Of a DNA stretch of 45,472 bases, positions 1 to 7,802 are shown in pieces. Each line of letters opens with the position of its first letter. Positions within the stretch are counted from its first letter, which is position 1. The notes under the pieces were generated by a model. That model did no database searches, was not told the origin of the DNA, and was given only the letters and a program-made list of their open reading frames with translations. A program made the translations under genes and the position numbers. Source of the DNA: Paraburkholderia madseniana (GTDB taxonomy: Bacteria; Pseudomonadota; Gammaproteobacteria; Burkholderiales; Burkholderiaceae); contig NZ_VOSW01000075.1 in NCBI RefSeq assembly GCF_009690905.1, forward strand, positions 1 to 45,472, in the 5' to 3' direction.

Positions 1-131
1 CCTCTACGTTCGACATATCCACCTATCTACACGTGTATCATTCCCGTGCTTGTATTTATCTATCTATGTCCAAGTCACGTATTCACATCTACTATATTAT
101 TTTATTACCGATTTTTTTTTTTGTTTTTTTT
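1..131. other. Non-chromosomal leader (low-complexity, AT-rich)
   Basis: This stretch is AT-rich with poly-T runs and TATCTATCTATG-like low complexity, quite unlike the GC-rich DNA that follows. It ends exactly at a Tn5/Nextera mosaic end. I see no gene in it and read it as library or read-end artefact carried into the assembly. Confidence 0.8.
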
Positions 132-150
132 AGATGTGTATAAGAGACAG
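132..150 (+). other. Nextera/Tn5 mosaic-end adapter sequence
   Basis: The 19 bases AGATGTGTATAAGAGACAG are the Tn5 mosaic end used in Nextera tagmentation adapters. Real chromosomal sequence begins right after it, 11 bases before the uvrB start codon, so the native uvrB promoter and ribosome binding site are missing from this contig. Confidence 0.95.
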
Positions 151-161
151 GTGCCGCCCCC

Positions 162-2255
162 ATGTCCGAACAACATCTGACTGAAGTCGACGAGACGCTT
201 GACGAATCCAAATTCGTCGCGTTCGAAGGCTCGCCGTTCCAGCTTTACCAGCCGTATCCGCCCGCGGGCGACCAGCCCACGGCGATCGACACGCTCGTCG
301 AAGGCATCGAGGACGGGTTGTCGTTCCAGACGCTGCTCGGCGTGACCGGCTCCGGCAAAACCTTCACGATGGCCAACACCATCGCGCGGCTCGGCCGGCC
401 GGCGATCGTGTTCGCGCCGAACAAGACACTCGCCGCGCAGCTCTATTCGGAGTTTCGCGAGTTCTTTCCGCGCAATGCGGTCGAGTACTTCGTCTCGTAC
501 TACGACTACTACCAGCCGGAAGCGTATGTGCCGCAGCGCGACCTGTTCATCGAGAAAGATTCGTCGATCAACGAGCACATCGAGCAGATGCGGCTGTCGG
601 CCACCAAGAGCCTGATGGAGCGGCGCGACGTGATCATCGTCGGCACGGTGTCGGCGATTTACGGTATCGGCAACCCGTCGGAATATCACAAGATGATTCT
701 GACGCTACGCACCGGCGACAAGCTCGGCCAGCGCGACATCATCGCCCGGCTGATCGCGATGCAGTACAACCGCAATGAAGCCGACTTCCAGCGCGGTTCG
801 TTCCGCGTGCGCGGCGACACGATCGATATTTTCCCGGCCGAGCACGCCGAAATGGCGGTGCGCATCGAGTTATTCGACGACGAGGTTGAGACGCTGCAAC
901 TGTTCGATCCGCTCACCGGCCGCGTGCGGCAGAAGATTTCCCGCTTCACCGTGTACCCGTCGTCGCACTATGTGACGCCGCGCGATACCGTGGTGCGCGC
1001 GGTCGAAACGATCAAGACCGAACTGCGCGACCGGCTCGAGTTCTTCTATAGCAACGGAAAGCTCGTCGAAGCGCAGCGGCTCGAGCAGCGCACCCGCTTC
1101 GATCTGGAAATGCTGCAGGAGTTGGGCTTCTGCAAGGGCATCGAGAACTACTCGCGGCACTTCTCGGGCGCAGCACCCGGCGAGCCGCCGCCGACGCTGG
1201 TTGACTATTTGCCGCCCGACGCGCTGATGCTGCTCGACGAGTCGCATGTGCTGATCGGCCAGTTGAACGGCATGTATAACGGCGACCGGGCGCGTAAAGA
1301 GAATCTGGTCGACTACGGTTTTCGCTTGCCGTCGGCGCTCGACAATCGCCCGCTCAAGTTCAACGAGTTCGAGCGCAAGATGCGCCAGGTCGTGTTCGTG
1401 TCGGCCACGCCGGCCGATTACGAAAAGAAAACGGCGGGGCAAGTGGCCGAGCAGCTGGTGCGTCCGACTGGCCTCGTCGATCCGGAAATCGAGGTGCGTC
1501 CGGCGCGTACCCAGGTCGACGATGTGCTGGCCGAAATCAACGAGCGTGTCAAAGTGGGCGACCGTGTGCTGGTCACGGTGCTGACCAAGCGGATGGCCGA
1601 GCAGTTGACCGAATTTCTGGCCGACCACGGCGTCAAGGTGCGCTACCTGCACAGCGACATCGATACGGTGGAGCGGGTCGAAATCATCCGCGATCTGCGG
1701 CTGGGCACGTTCGACGTGCTGGTCGGGATCAACCTGCTGCGCGAGGGGCTGGATATTCCGGAAGTTTCGCTGGTTGCGATTCTCGACGCGGACAAGGAAG
1801 GTTTCCTGCGCGCCGAGCGCTCGCTGATCCAGACCATCGGCCGGGCGGCGCGTAACGTGAACGGTAAAGCGATTCTCTACGCGGACCGGGTGACCGATTC
1901 GATGCGCCGCGCCATCGACGAAACCGAGCGGCGGCGCGCCAAGCAGATCGCCTACAACCTGGAGCACGGCATTACGCCGCGCGGCGTGGTCAAACGGATT
2001 CGTGACATCATCGACGGGGTGTACAACGTCGACGACGCTCGCGCCGAGCTGAAGGAACAGCAGACTCGGGCGAAATTCGAGGACATGTCCGAGAAGCAGC
2101 TCGCCAAGGAACTCAAGCGCCTCGAAAAGCAGATGATGGAGCACGCCAAGAATCTCGAGTTCGAAAAGGCCGCACAGACCCGCGACCAATTGGCGCTGCT
2201 GCGGCAGCGCGTATTTGGCGCGAACGTCGGCGACCACGTGCCCGGCGTCGAATAA
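162..2255 (+). CDS. uvrB: UvrABC excinuclease subunit B
   Basis: UvrB is the DNA-damage-verification helicase of nucleotide excision repair; it is loaded by UvrA and recruits UvrC for the dual incision. The 697-residue protein has the family's usual length. Visible landmarks are Walker A GVTGSGKT at about residues 60-67, the beta-hairpin segment YYDYYQPEAYVP near residue 113, the LLDESH Walker B region near 358, SF2 helicase motifs (SATPADYE; QTIGRAARN), and a C-terminal UVR domain (FEKAAQTRDQLALLRQ) that contacts UvrC. The ATG at 162 starts the normal N-terminus. The adapter immediately upstream removes its regulatory region, so SOS control cannot be judged. Confidence 0.98.
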   Translation: MSEQHLTEVDETLDESKFVAFEGSPFQLYQPYPPAGDQPTAIDTLVEGIEDGLSFQTLLGVTGSGKTFTMANTIARLGRPAIVFAPNKTLAAQLYSEFREFFPRNAVEYFVSYYDYYQPEAYVPQRDLFIEKDSSINEHIEQMRLSATKSLMERRDVIIVGTVSAIYGIGNPSEYHKMILTLRTGDKLGQRDIIARLIAMQYNRNEADFQRGSFRVRGDTIDIFPAEHAEMAVRIELFDDEVETLQLFDPLTGRVRQKISRFTVYPSSHYVTPRDTVVRAVETIKTELRDRLEFFYSNGKLVEAQRLEQRTRFDLEMLQELGFCKGIENYSRHFSGAAPGEPPPTLVDYLPPDALMLLDESHVLIGQLNGMYNGDRARKENLVDYGFRLPSALDNRPLKFNEFERKMRQVVFVSATPADYEKKTAGQVAEQLVRPTGLVDPEIEVRPARTQVDDVLAEINERVKVGDRVLVTVLTKRMAEQLTEFLADHGVKVRYLHSDIDTVERVEIIRDLRLGTFDVLVGINLLREGLDIPEVSLVAILDADKEGFLRAERSLIQTIGRAARNVNGKAILYADRVTDSMRRAIDETERRRAKQIAYNLEHGITPRGVVKRIRDIIDGVYNVDDARAELKEQQTRAKFEDMSEKQLAKELKRLEKQMMEHAKNLEFEKAAQTRDQLALLRQRVFGANVGDHVPGVE

Positions 2256-2289
2256 ATTCTTCCTGCTTATCAAGGAAGGCGCGAAGAAA

Positions 2290-2316
2290 GGCGCGGCAAT
2301 GTGCCGCGCCTTGCCT
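2290..2316 (+). terminator. Rho-independent-type terminator after uvrB
   Basis: A perfect 9-bp stem, GGCGCGGCA paired with TGCCGCGCC around an ATG loop, starts 34 bases after the uvrB stop and is followed by a short T-containing stretch (TTGCCTTT). The U-tract is imperfect. Confidence 0.7.
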
Positions 2317-2449
2317 TTCCAGCGCATTGCACCCCGCCAACACCGTCCCTGCGCTTCCCTTAACACCGCCTTAAGACCCTGCTCCGATAAGGCTTTGGGT
2401 GTCTCCTCGTTTGTTCTCCCTGCCGATCAATGATAAACTCGACCAATAT

Positions 2450-2464
2450 TGAGAATGGTTCGCA
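2450..2464 (+). promoter_or_regulatory. Fur box upstream of ftrABCD
   Basis: TGAGAATGGTTCGCA matches the 7-1-7 Fur inverted-repeat consensus (TGATAAT-N-ATTATCA) at 6 of 7 and 4 of 7 positions. It lies about 130 bases before the ftrA start, in the gap between the uvrB terminator and the iron operon, and predicts repression by Fe-Fur. Confidence 0.75.
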
Positions 2465-2481
2465 TTAACGTTCGTAATGCG
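2461..2481. promoter_or_regulatory. Inverted repeat overlapping the ftr Fur box
   Basis: CGCATTA, 7 bases, TAATGCG is a perfect 7-bp inverted repeat. Its left arm is the right end of the Fur box. The CGCATTAACGTT portion recurs next to the bfd Fur box (12,647-12,658 on the other strand), suggesting an extended or second regulator site rather than chance. Confidence 0.5.
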
Positions 2482-2596
2482 ATTGTCTGCGGTCTGTCGC
2501 CCCTGTCAGTGGACGTGGGGACCGCGGCTTAAAAAGCATGCGCACCGCACTGTTCCAATGAGTTCGATTCCAGTCTGATAAAAACAAGGAGTTTCA

Positions 2597-3145
2597 ATGC
2601 GGATTTCTTCATTTGTGCGTGGTGGCGCAGCAGCGGTGGCCGCGGTAGCGGCGCTCTCCGCAACGGCAGCGGAATACCCGATCGGCAAGCACCAGATTCA
2701 GGGCGGCATGGAAATCGGTGCGGTCTATCTGCAGCCGATCACGATGGAACCCGAAGGCATGATGCGCAAGGCGTCGGATTCGGACGTCCACCTGGAAGCC
2801 GACATCCACGCAGTCAAGAACAATCCGACCGGTTTCGCCGAAGGCGACTGGATGCCGTATCTGCAAGTTCGCTATGAATTGACCAAAGCCGGTTCGAATC
2901 AGACTCAGAAGGGCGACATGATGGCGATGGTCGCCAACGACGGTCCGCATTACGGCGACAACGTCAAGCTGCAGGGCCCCGGCAAATACCACCTGAAGCT
3001 CGTGGTCGACGCGCCGATGCAAACCGGCCACATGGCTTTCGGCCGTCACGTCGACAAGGAAACCGGCGTGGGTCCGTGGTTCAAGCCGATCACGCTCGAA
3101 TACGACTTCACGTACGCGGGCATCGGCAAGAAGGGCGGGTACTGA
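2597..3145 (+). CDS. ftrA: Periplasmic iron-binding P19-type protein of the ferrous-iron transporter
   Basis: First gene of a four-gene operon matching the FtrABCD ferrous-iron uptake system of Bordetella, Brucella and Burkholderia. The 182-residue product has a Sec signal peptide (cleavage expected after about residue 24, ...ATAAEYPIGK) followed by the P19/Tpd iron-transport fold. Conserved metal-ligand segments are visible: GGMEIGAVYL, DVHLEADIHA and GHMAFGRHVD. It is expected to bind Fe2+ in the periplasm and pass it, with FtrB, to the FtrC permease. AAGGAG lies 5-6 bases before the ATG. A Fur box upstream predicts expression in low iron. Confidence 0.93.
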   Translation: MRISSFVRGGAAAVAAVAALSATAAEYPIGKHQIQGGMEIGAVYLQPITMEPEGMMRKASDSDVHLEADIHAVKNNPTGFAEGDWMPYLQVRYELTKAGSNQTQKGDMMAMVANDGPHYGDNVKLQGPGKYHLKLVVDAPMQTGHMAFGRHVDKETGVGPWFKPITLEYDFTYAGIGKKGGY

Positions 3146-3266
3146 TCAACGCGGATCAACGCGAATCATCACGGTTTGCCGCGCCAAACGCGGAGCGAAC
3201 CGCATGAATGAATGCAGCAGACGGCGCCAGGCATGAACCTCGGCGCCGCGTTTTCCGGAAAGGCTA

Positions 3267-3599
3267 ATGAGAATTAACCGAAAAATCGCGATCCTCGCCA
3301 TGACCGCTTTGACGGTGGGGGCCGCGCACGCAGCGGATCTGCCGACCTTCAACCTGGAAATGAACGACGGCAAGCTCAATCCGGCGCGCATCGAAGTGCC
3401 GGCAGGGCAGCGCATCAAGATCGCGATACGCAACACCGGCAAGGGCGCGGCCGAATTCGAAAGCGTGCAGTTGCGTAAAGAGAAAGTGCTGGCGCCGGGC
3501 GGGGATTCGTTCGTCGTCATCGCTCCGCTCTCGCCGGGCGAGTACAAGTTCTTCGACGATTTCCATCAGCAGGCGCAGGGCGTGATCGTCGCGAAGTAA
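3267..3599 (+). CDS. ftrB: Periplasmic cupredoxin-like protein of the ferrous-iron transporter
   Basis: A 110-residue exported protein: signal peptide to about residue 22 (...GAAHAADLPTFN), then a small cupredoxin-like beta domain. In FtrABCD systems FtrB is proposed to oxidise ferrous iron delivered with FtrA so that it can move through FtrC. The context decides the call: it sits 121 bases after ftrA and 88 bases before the permease, same strand. Classic blue-copper ligands are not obvious near the C-terminus (FDDFHQQAQGVIVAK), as is usual for this divergent family, so the redox role is inferred from the system rather than from residues. Confidence 0.85.
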   Translation: MRINRKIAILAMTALTVGAAHAADLPTFNLEMNDGKLNPARIEVPAGQRIKIAIRNTGKGAAEFESVQLRKEKVLAPGGDSFVVIAPLSPGEYKFFDDFHQQAQGVIVAK

Positions 3600-3687
3600 T
3601 AGTCATGGCTTGGGGTGCGAGCGCATGCCTTGAGCAACCGGGTTACGCGTTCGCCAAAGCAGTAGCAGGGTAGAAGGGAGAGCTTGG

Positions 3688-4533
3688 ATGGGTCAGATTT
3701 TGTTCATCGTGTGGCGGGAAAGCGTTGAGGCCTTGCTGGTCGTCGGCATCCTGTACGCGTGGTTGAAAAATGGCGACGACGATGCGCGCCGCGGTTTGCC
3801 GTACCTGTGGGGCGGCGTCGCGGCCGGTGTGGTCGCGGCGGTCGCGCTCGGCGCGGCGCTGGTTGGTTTCACCGAAGTGCTCTCCGGTGACGCGCAGGAC
3901 TATTTCCAGACCGCAATGGTGCTGGTTGCGTGTGTGCTGATCGTGCAGATGGTGCTGTGGATGAAGCAGCACGGCCGGTCCCTCAAGCGCGACATGGAAC
4001 AGTCGCTGCAAAAGAGCAAGCGCGATTCGAACTGGTGGGGTGTCGCCTTGCTGGTCGCCTTGGCAATCGCGCGCGAAGGCAGTGAAACAGTGATCTTCCT
4101 GTACGGTCTCGGCTTTGGCCAATCGGGTCACGTGGATGGTAGCCAGATGCTCGCTGTGATCATCGGCCTCGGTCTCGCATTGCTGACCTTCTACGTGCTG
4201 CAGTTGGGCGGCAAGTATTTCTCGTGGCGGCTCTTCTTCCGTGTCACTGAAATCATGCTGCTGTTCCTCGGCGCGGGTCTGTTCCAGACCGGTGTCGACA
4301 AGCTGATCGACAAGGAATTTCTGCCGACGATCATCGACCAGATGTGGAACTCGTCGGCCATCCTCGACGACTCGAGTACCTTCGGTTCGCTGGTCGCGAC
4401 GCTTACCGGTTATCGCGCCCACCCTGCGCTGATGAATCTGGTCGCCTATGCCGTGTACTGGTTGGTTGTCTATCTGTTGGTGCGCCGCGCGAATCGCAAA
4501 CCGGCGCAGCAGGCCGCGGGGCGCGCGGCATGA
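3688..4533 (+). CDS. ftrC: FTR1-family high-affinity iron permease
   Basis: The 281-residue integral membrane protein has about seven hydrophobic helices and both diagnostic FTR1 motifs: REXXE near the N-terminus (WRESVEALLVV) and again in the middle (AREGSETVIFLYG). These glutamates coordinate iron during passage across the inner membrane. It follows ftrB and its stop codon overlaps the ftrD start (ATGA), so the two are translationally coupled. The C-terminal tail is basic (RRANRKPAQ), consistent with a cytoplasmic end. Confidence 0.96.
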   Translation: MGQILFIVWRESVEALLVVGILYAWLKNGDDDARRGLPYLWGGVAAGVVAAVALGAALVGFTEVLSGDAQDYFQTAMVLVACVLIVQMVLWMKQHGRSLKRDMEQSLQKSKRDSNWWGVALLVALAIAREGSETVIFLYGLGFGQSGHVDGSQMLAVIIGLGLALLTFYVLQLGGKYFSWRLFFRVTEIMLLFLGAGLFQTGVDKLIDKEFLPTIIDQMWNSSAILDDSSTFGSLVATLTGYRAHPALMNLVAYAVYWLVVYLLVRRANRKPAQQAAGRAA

Positions 4534-5936
4534 GTACCGTTATGACCCGCCCGGGCCGCCTTGCCGCGGCCGGGCAGTGGATGCAGCGTCACGGCGGTTT
4601 GATCCGCGGCATTCAGTGGGTTGTGGTGGCGGTGTACGCGTTCCTGATTCTCGTGCCGGCGGTGATGCCGCTGCCGGACGACACCGCGCATCTGTGGACC
4701 AACCTGACGCTTGCCGCGCAGTTCGTGTTCTGGGGCATCTGGTGGCCGTTCGTGCTGCTGTCGATGGTGATGCTCGGTCGTGTCTGGTGCGGCGTGCTGT
4801 GTCCGGAAGGCGCGCTCGCCGAATTTGCCAGCAAATATGGCCGCGGTTGGGCGATTCCGCGCTGGATGCGCTGGGGCGGCTGGCCGTTCGTCGCGTTCGG
4901 CATCACCACCATCTATGGGCAGATGGTCAGCGTCTACCAGTATCCGAAAGCGGTGCTGCTGGTGCTCGGCGGCTCGACCTTCGCGGCGATGATCATCGGC
5001 CTGCTGTACGGACGCGAGAAGCGCGTCTGGTGCAAGTACCTGTGCCCCGTCAATGGGGTTTTTTCGCTACTGGCGCGTCTCGCGCCGTTCCATTACAAAG
5101 TCGATGAAGACGCGTGGCGCCGTTCGTACAAGAACGGCGAACATGGGCATCGCGTGATTCCAATCAACTGCGCGCCGCTGGTGCCGCTGCGCAATATGAA
5201 GGGCGCGTCGGACTGTCATATGTGCGGCCGTTGCAGCGGACATCGCGACGCGATCGCGCTGACGTGGCGTGCGCCGTCGTCGGAAGTCGTGCAGCTCGGC
5301 GACAAACAGGCGAACCCGTGGGACACCGCATTGATCCTGTACGGCCTGCTCGGCATCGCGATCGGCGCATTCCACTGGACCGCTTCGCGCTGGTTCGTCG
5401 ACCTGAAGATGTTCTTCGCCACCTGGCTGGTCGATCATGACATCTCGTGGCCGCTCGACACCAACGCGCCGTGGTTCCTGTTCACGCATTACCCCGAGCA
5501 GAACGACGTGTTCTCGTGGCTCGACGGCACGATGGTGATCGGCTACATCCTCGCCACGGCGCTGGTGTACGGCACGGTGCTGCTGGTGCTGTTGATGGGC
5601 GCGTCGCGCATGCTGGGGCGCTTCAGCTTCGTGCGTCTGCATCATTTGACGCAAGGCCTGATTCCGATTGCCGGCGCAGGTGTGTTCCTCGGCTTGTCGG
5701 CGACTACGCTGTCGCTGCTGCGCGCGGAGCATCTGTCGTTGTGGTGGGCGTCGGATATGCGTATCGCGATACTGGCGATTGCCAACCTGTGGAGCGCGTG
5801 GCTCGCCTGGCTCGTCACACGTCGCTATAGCGAGCGCTTCGGTCAACGCGGCCTCGCGATGGTATGGTTCGCAGCGGCGCTGGCGGTGGTCGATAGCGCA
5901 TGGTGGCTCATGTTCTGGGGCTGGGCTTCGAAGTAA
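4530..5936 (+). CDS. ftrD: Membrane-bound polyferredoxin, electron-transfer subunit of the iron transporter
   Basis: A 468-residue multi-pass protein with NapH/RdxA-like polyferredoxin cysteines: WCGVLCPEGAL and WCKYLCPVNG in two membrane-adjacent loops and a cytoplasmic DCHMCGRC cluster preceded by INC. In FtrABCD it is thought to accept electrons released when iron is oxidised for passage through FtrC. The start is placed at the ATG overlapping the ftrC stop (ATGA); a longer upstream frame exists but runs through ftrC. A strong terminator 50 bases after the stop closes the operon. Confidence 0.92.
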   Translation: MSTVMTRPGRLAAAGQWMQRHGGLIRGIQWVVVAVYAFLILVPAVMPLPDDTAHLWTNLTLAAQFVFWGIWWPFVLLSMVMLGRVWCGVLCPEGALAEFASKYGRGWAIPRWMRWGGWPFVAFGITTIYGQMVSVYQYPKAVLLVLGGSTFAAMIIGLLYGREKRVWCKYLCPVNGVFSLLARLAPFHYKVDEDAWRRSYKNGEHGHRVIPINCAPLVPLRNMKGASDCHMCGRCSGHRDAIALTWRAPSSEVVQLGDKQANPWDTALILYGLLGIAIGAFHWTASRWFVDLKMFFATWLVDHDISWPLDTNAPWFLFTHYPEQNDVFSWLDGTMVIGYILATALVYGTVLLVLLMGASRMLGRFSFVRLHHLTQGLIPIAGAGVFLGLSATTLSLLRAEHLSLWWASDMRIAILAIANLWSAWLAWLVTRRYSERFGQRGLAMVWFAAALAVVDSAWWLMFWGWASK

Positions 5937-5986
5937 GTCTTAACGCTTCAACGCGCTGCCGGGAGCCGATCGGCGCCGTGCAAAAC

Positions 5987-6022
5987 AAAAGCCGTGGAGA
6001 TGACAGCATCCCACGGCTTTTT
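5987..6022 (+). terminator. Rho-independent terminator of ftrABCD
   Basis: AAAAGCCGTGG pairs with CCACGGCTTTT across a 13-base loop and is followed by TTCATTTT. It is strong for the operon on the plus strand; the A-run on the left also gives it minus-strand potential. Confidence 0.88.
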
Positions 6023-6221
6023 CATTTTCTGCATGTGCGACACACGTCGTGTCGTGTATCCGCATTGGGTGAGAACCAAAAAAGCGGCCTGGCTGGCTGC
6101 GACGACTGGCTTGGTGTCTGCACGAAGGGGTCTAGTTCTCACGTGCAAGCCGTCGTGGCTGGCTAATGCCTAACACCTCTCGAGGAGGTGGTCCCCACAA
6201 TACCCGGTTCGGTGTTGCCTG
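6023..6221. other. Gene-free gap between ftrD and hemP
   Basis: No convincing ORF. It contains an 8-bp inverted repeat GTGAGAAC (6069-6076) / GTTCTCAC (6135-6142) enclosing about 58 bases, and a short palindrome CACCTC-TCGAG-GAGGTG near 6174-6190. It could hold a structured RNA or the hemP 3' end; nothing decisive is visible. Confidence 0.5.
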
Positions 6222-6482
6222 TTACTTCGTCAGGATCAGCTTGCCTAACCGCGTTGCACGCAGTTGGTAGGTCTCGCCGTTATGCAGGATGCTGACGTGG
6301 CTATGTCCTTGCAGCAGCGCGTCGCTGCGCACGACCCGATCCGACTTCTCGCTCGTCTCGTTGGCGTGATCCGCTGCCGGCTTCGCGGCGGTTGCCGTCG
6401 CCGTCGATGCTTTCGGACGGCTGGTCAGCGCGGCCGCCGGGCGGCGCAGGCTGAGTGTGGAAGAGCGGTTGAGATCGGTCAT
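6222..6482 (-). CDS. hemP: Hemin uptake protein HemP (HmuP-like)
   Basis: HemP is a small Burkholderiaceae protein needed for expression or function of haem uptake. The diagnostic C-terminal block is present: VVRSDALLQGHSHVSILHNG then YQLRATRLGKLILTK. The N-terminal half is low-complexity and Ala/Arg/Pro rich. The start is placed at the ATG at 6482 (MTDLNRSS, 86 residues); the open frame extends further upstream but would run through the Fur box, so the longer form is unlikely. No haem receptor or ABC transporter genes lie next to it here, so it would act in trans on a haem locus elsewhere. Confidence 0.88.
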   Translation of the reverse strand: MTDLNRSSTLSLRRPAAALTSRPKASTATATAAKPAADHANETSEKSDRVVRSDALLQGHSHVSILHNGETYQLRATRLGKLILTK

Positions 6483-6522
6483 TCGTTTTTGCTGTTGGTC
6501 GATTCGATGGATTAATTCTAAA

Positions 6523-6537
6523 TGATAACTATTCCCA
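6523..6537 (-). promoter_or_regulatory. Fur box upstream of hemP
   Basis: TGATAACTATTCCCA on the plus strand matches the 7-1-7 Fur consensus at 6/7 and 5/7 positions. It sits 40 bases upstream of the hemP ATG, a position suited to block the promoter. Confidence 0.82.
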
Positions 6538-6611
6538 TTTACAAGAAAGAGAAATTCATCGGATTCAACTTTCGATAGTTGAATGATACGGGCGGAACGC
6601 CCGCACACGCA

Positions 6612-7094
6612 TCAATGCAATGAACCGGGTTCTTGCCTCGCCTGCACGTACTGGCGGATCAGTCGCACGGTATCGATATCGTTCTCGCGATACGCTGACT
6701 TCACGATCTCTTGCGTCGTCACAGCGTCCTGGTCGTCGGAGACCGGCAAGGTGGTCGTGTATTCGAAGCGCAGGAACAATTGCAATTCGTCAGGCTGCTC
6801 GATCGTCATGGTCAGCGAGCCGCCGACATAGTCCGCGGTCGGCAGAATGTCGTAACGCACGCTCTGGCGATCCTGCAGCGTGACACGGTCGCGCACGGTG
6901 GCCTTGCCGTAGTGCAGCTCCCGTTCGAGCGTGTCGCCTTCGCGCGAAAGGATGGTGCAACTATCGAGTCCGATCACGAACAGTTGCGGCTGTTCGGCGC
7001 GCAGCACGAGGCCTTCCCATAACTGCTCGCGGGTCATCGAGTCGACAAACGGATTCAACGGATCGTTGATCTGGATAAGGTGTTCGAAATTCAA
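6612..7094 (-). CDS. DUF1857/AtaL-like SRPBCC protein
   Basis: A 160-residue soluble protein with the sequence character of the DUF1857 (AtaL-like) branch of the START/SRPBCC fold: N-terminal NFEHLIQINDPLNPFVDSMTREQLWEGL, a central beta-rich part, and a hydrophobic C-terminal helix. Members have a ligand-binding cavity but usually no assigned substrate. It lies between hemP and the OsmC gene on the same strand with gaps of over 100 bases on each side, so it is probably its own unit. The hemP Fur box is downstream of it and not informative for its control. Confidence 0.8.
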   Translation of the reverse strand: MNFEHLIQINDPLNPFVDSMTREQLWEGLVLRAEQPQLFVIGLDSCTILSREGDTLERELHYGKATVRDRVTLQDRQSVRYDILPTADYVGGSLTMTIEQPDELQLFLRFEYTTTLPVSDDQDAVTTQEIVKSAYRENDIDTVRLIRQYVQARQEPGSLH

Positions 7095-7211
7095 AACGAC
7101 GGCTTCCTATGAAAGCGTTGCATAACGTTCAGCCCGGCTGAGCCAACCACACCATTGTCGCGCTCGGCGAGCTATCGCGCCAATGTGTCGACGCGTGCGG
7201 CTCGCATGGCT

Positions 7212-7610
7212 TCAGGCGACGGCAAGACCCGAACGGATCGTGATCGAATGTGTGAGGATCTTGTGAACCGGGCACGCATTGGCAATCTGCAAGAGCCGTT
7301 CCCGCTGCTCGTCGGACAGATCGCCTTCCAGCATGATCTTGCGGTCGATGGTCGAACCCGCGTCGCCGGTTTCAAGCGACAGCGCCACGCGCACGTCGGC
7401 GAGCGGCCAGCCCTTACGCTGAGCGTACATCTTCAGCGTGATCGACGTACAGGCGCCGAGGCTCGACAGCAACAGCGCGACGGGCGTCGGCCCGCGATCA
7501 CCGCCGCCAAGCGACTCGGGTTCGTCGGCGAGCCACGTGTGCTTGCCGTCATCGAAAAGGACCTGGAAATTCGTCGAACCGATGTGGGCGGTGACGGTGG
7601 ACTCTGCCAT
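7212..7610 (-). CDS. OsmC/Ohr-family peroxiredoxin-like protein
   Basis: Members reduce organic hydroperoxides using two reactive cysteines. Both are visible: Cys54 in SSLGACTSITL and Cys113 in NACPVHK. The protein is 132 residues, close to the small OsmC class (yhfA-like). The start is the ATG at 7610 (MAESTVTAHIG), preceded by AGGAG seven bases upstream; a longer frame to 7649 lacks such a site. It is on the same strand as the pirin gene upstream (about 190 bases away) and could share a stress-related role, but the spacing does not prove an operon. Confidence 0.9.
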   Translation of the reverse strand: MAESTVTAHIGSTNFQVLFDDGKHTWLADEPESLGGGDRGPTPVALLLSSLGACTSITLKMYAQRKGWPLADVRVALSLETGDAGSTIDRKIMLEGDLSDEQRERLLQIANACPVHKILTHSITIRSGLAVA

Positions 7611-7802
7611 GCGCGCTCCTGAACAGGGACGGAAATCGCCGCGCACCACGATCCATCACGGTTGGACAGCGTGGTGCGCGGCATGAATTGCTATTGTGAA
7701 CGAATTCACCGGCCTTCGTGCCCATGCGCAGCGGCGGCGCGGGAGGGTGATGAGCGCCGCGTCACCGCAATCATGAGCGGCGGCGCGTGCCGATGTGGCA
7801 CA

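Noticed and set aside
870..2366. A 498-codon open frame antisense to uvrB
   Set aside because: It is the mirror of a strongly G/C-biased coding frame; its His/Arg/Gln-rich composition and lack of a ribosome binding site mark it as a shadow.
3643..4422. A 259-codon open frame antisense to ftrC
   Set aside because: Overlaps a protein with both REXXE motifs; the antisense product is Gln/Arg/His-rich and featureless.
4344..4529. Extended N-terminus for ftrD
   Set aside because: The extra codons run through ftrC in another frame; the ATGA overlap at 4530 is the natural start.
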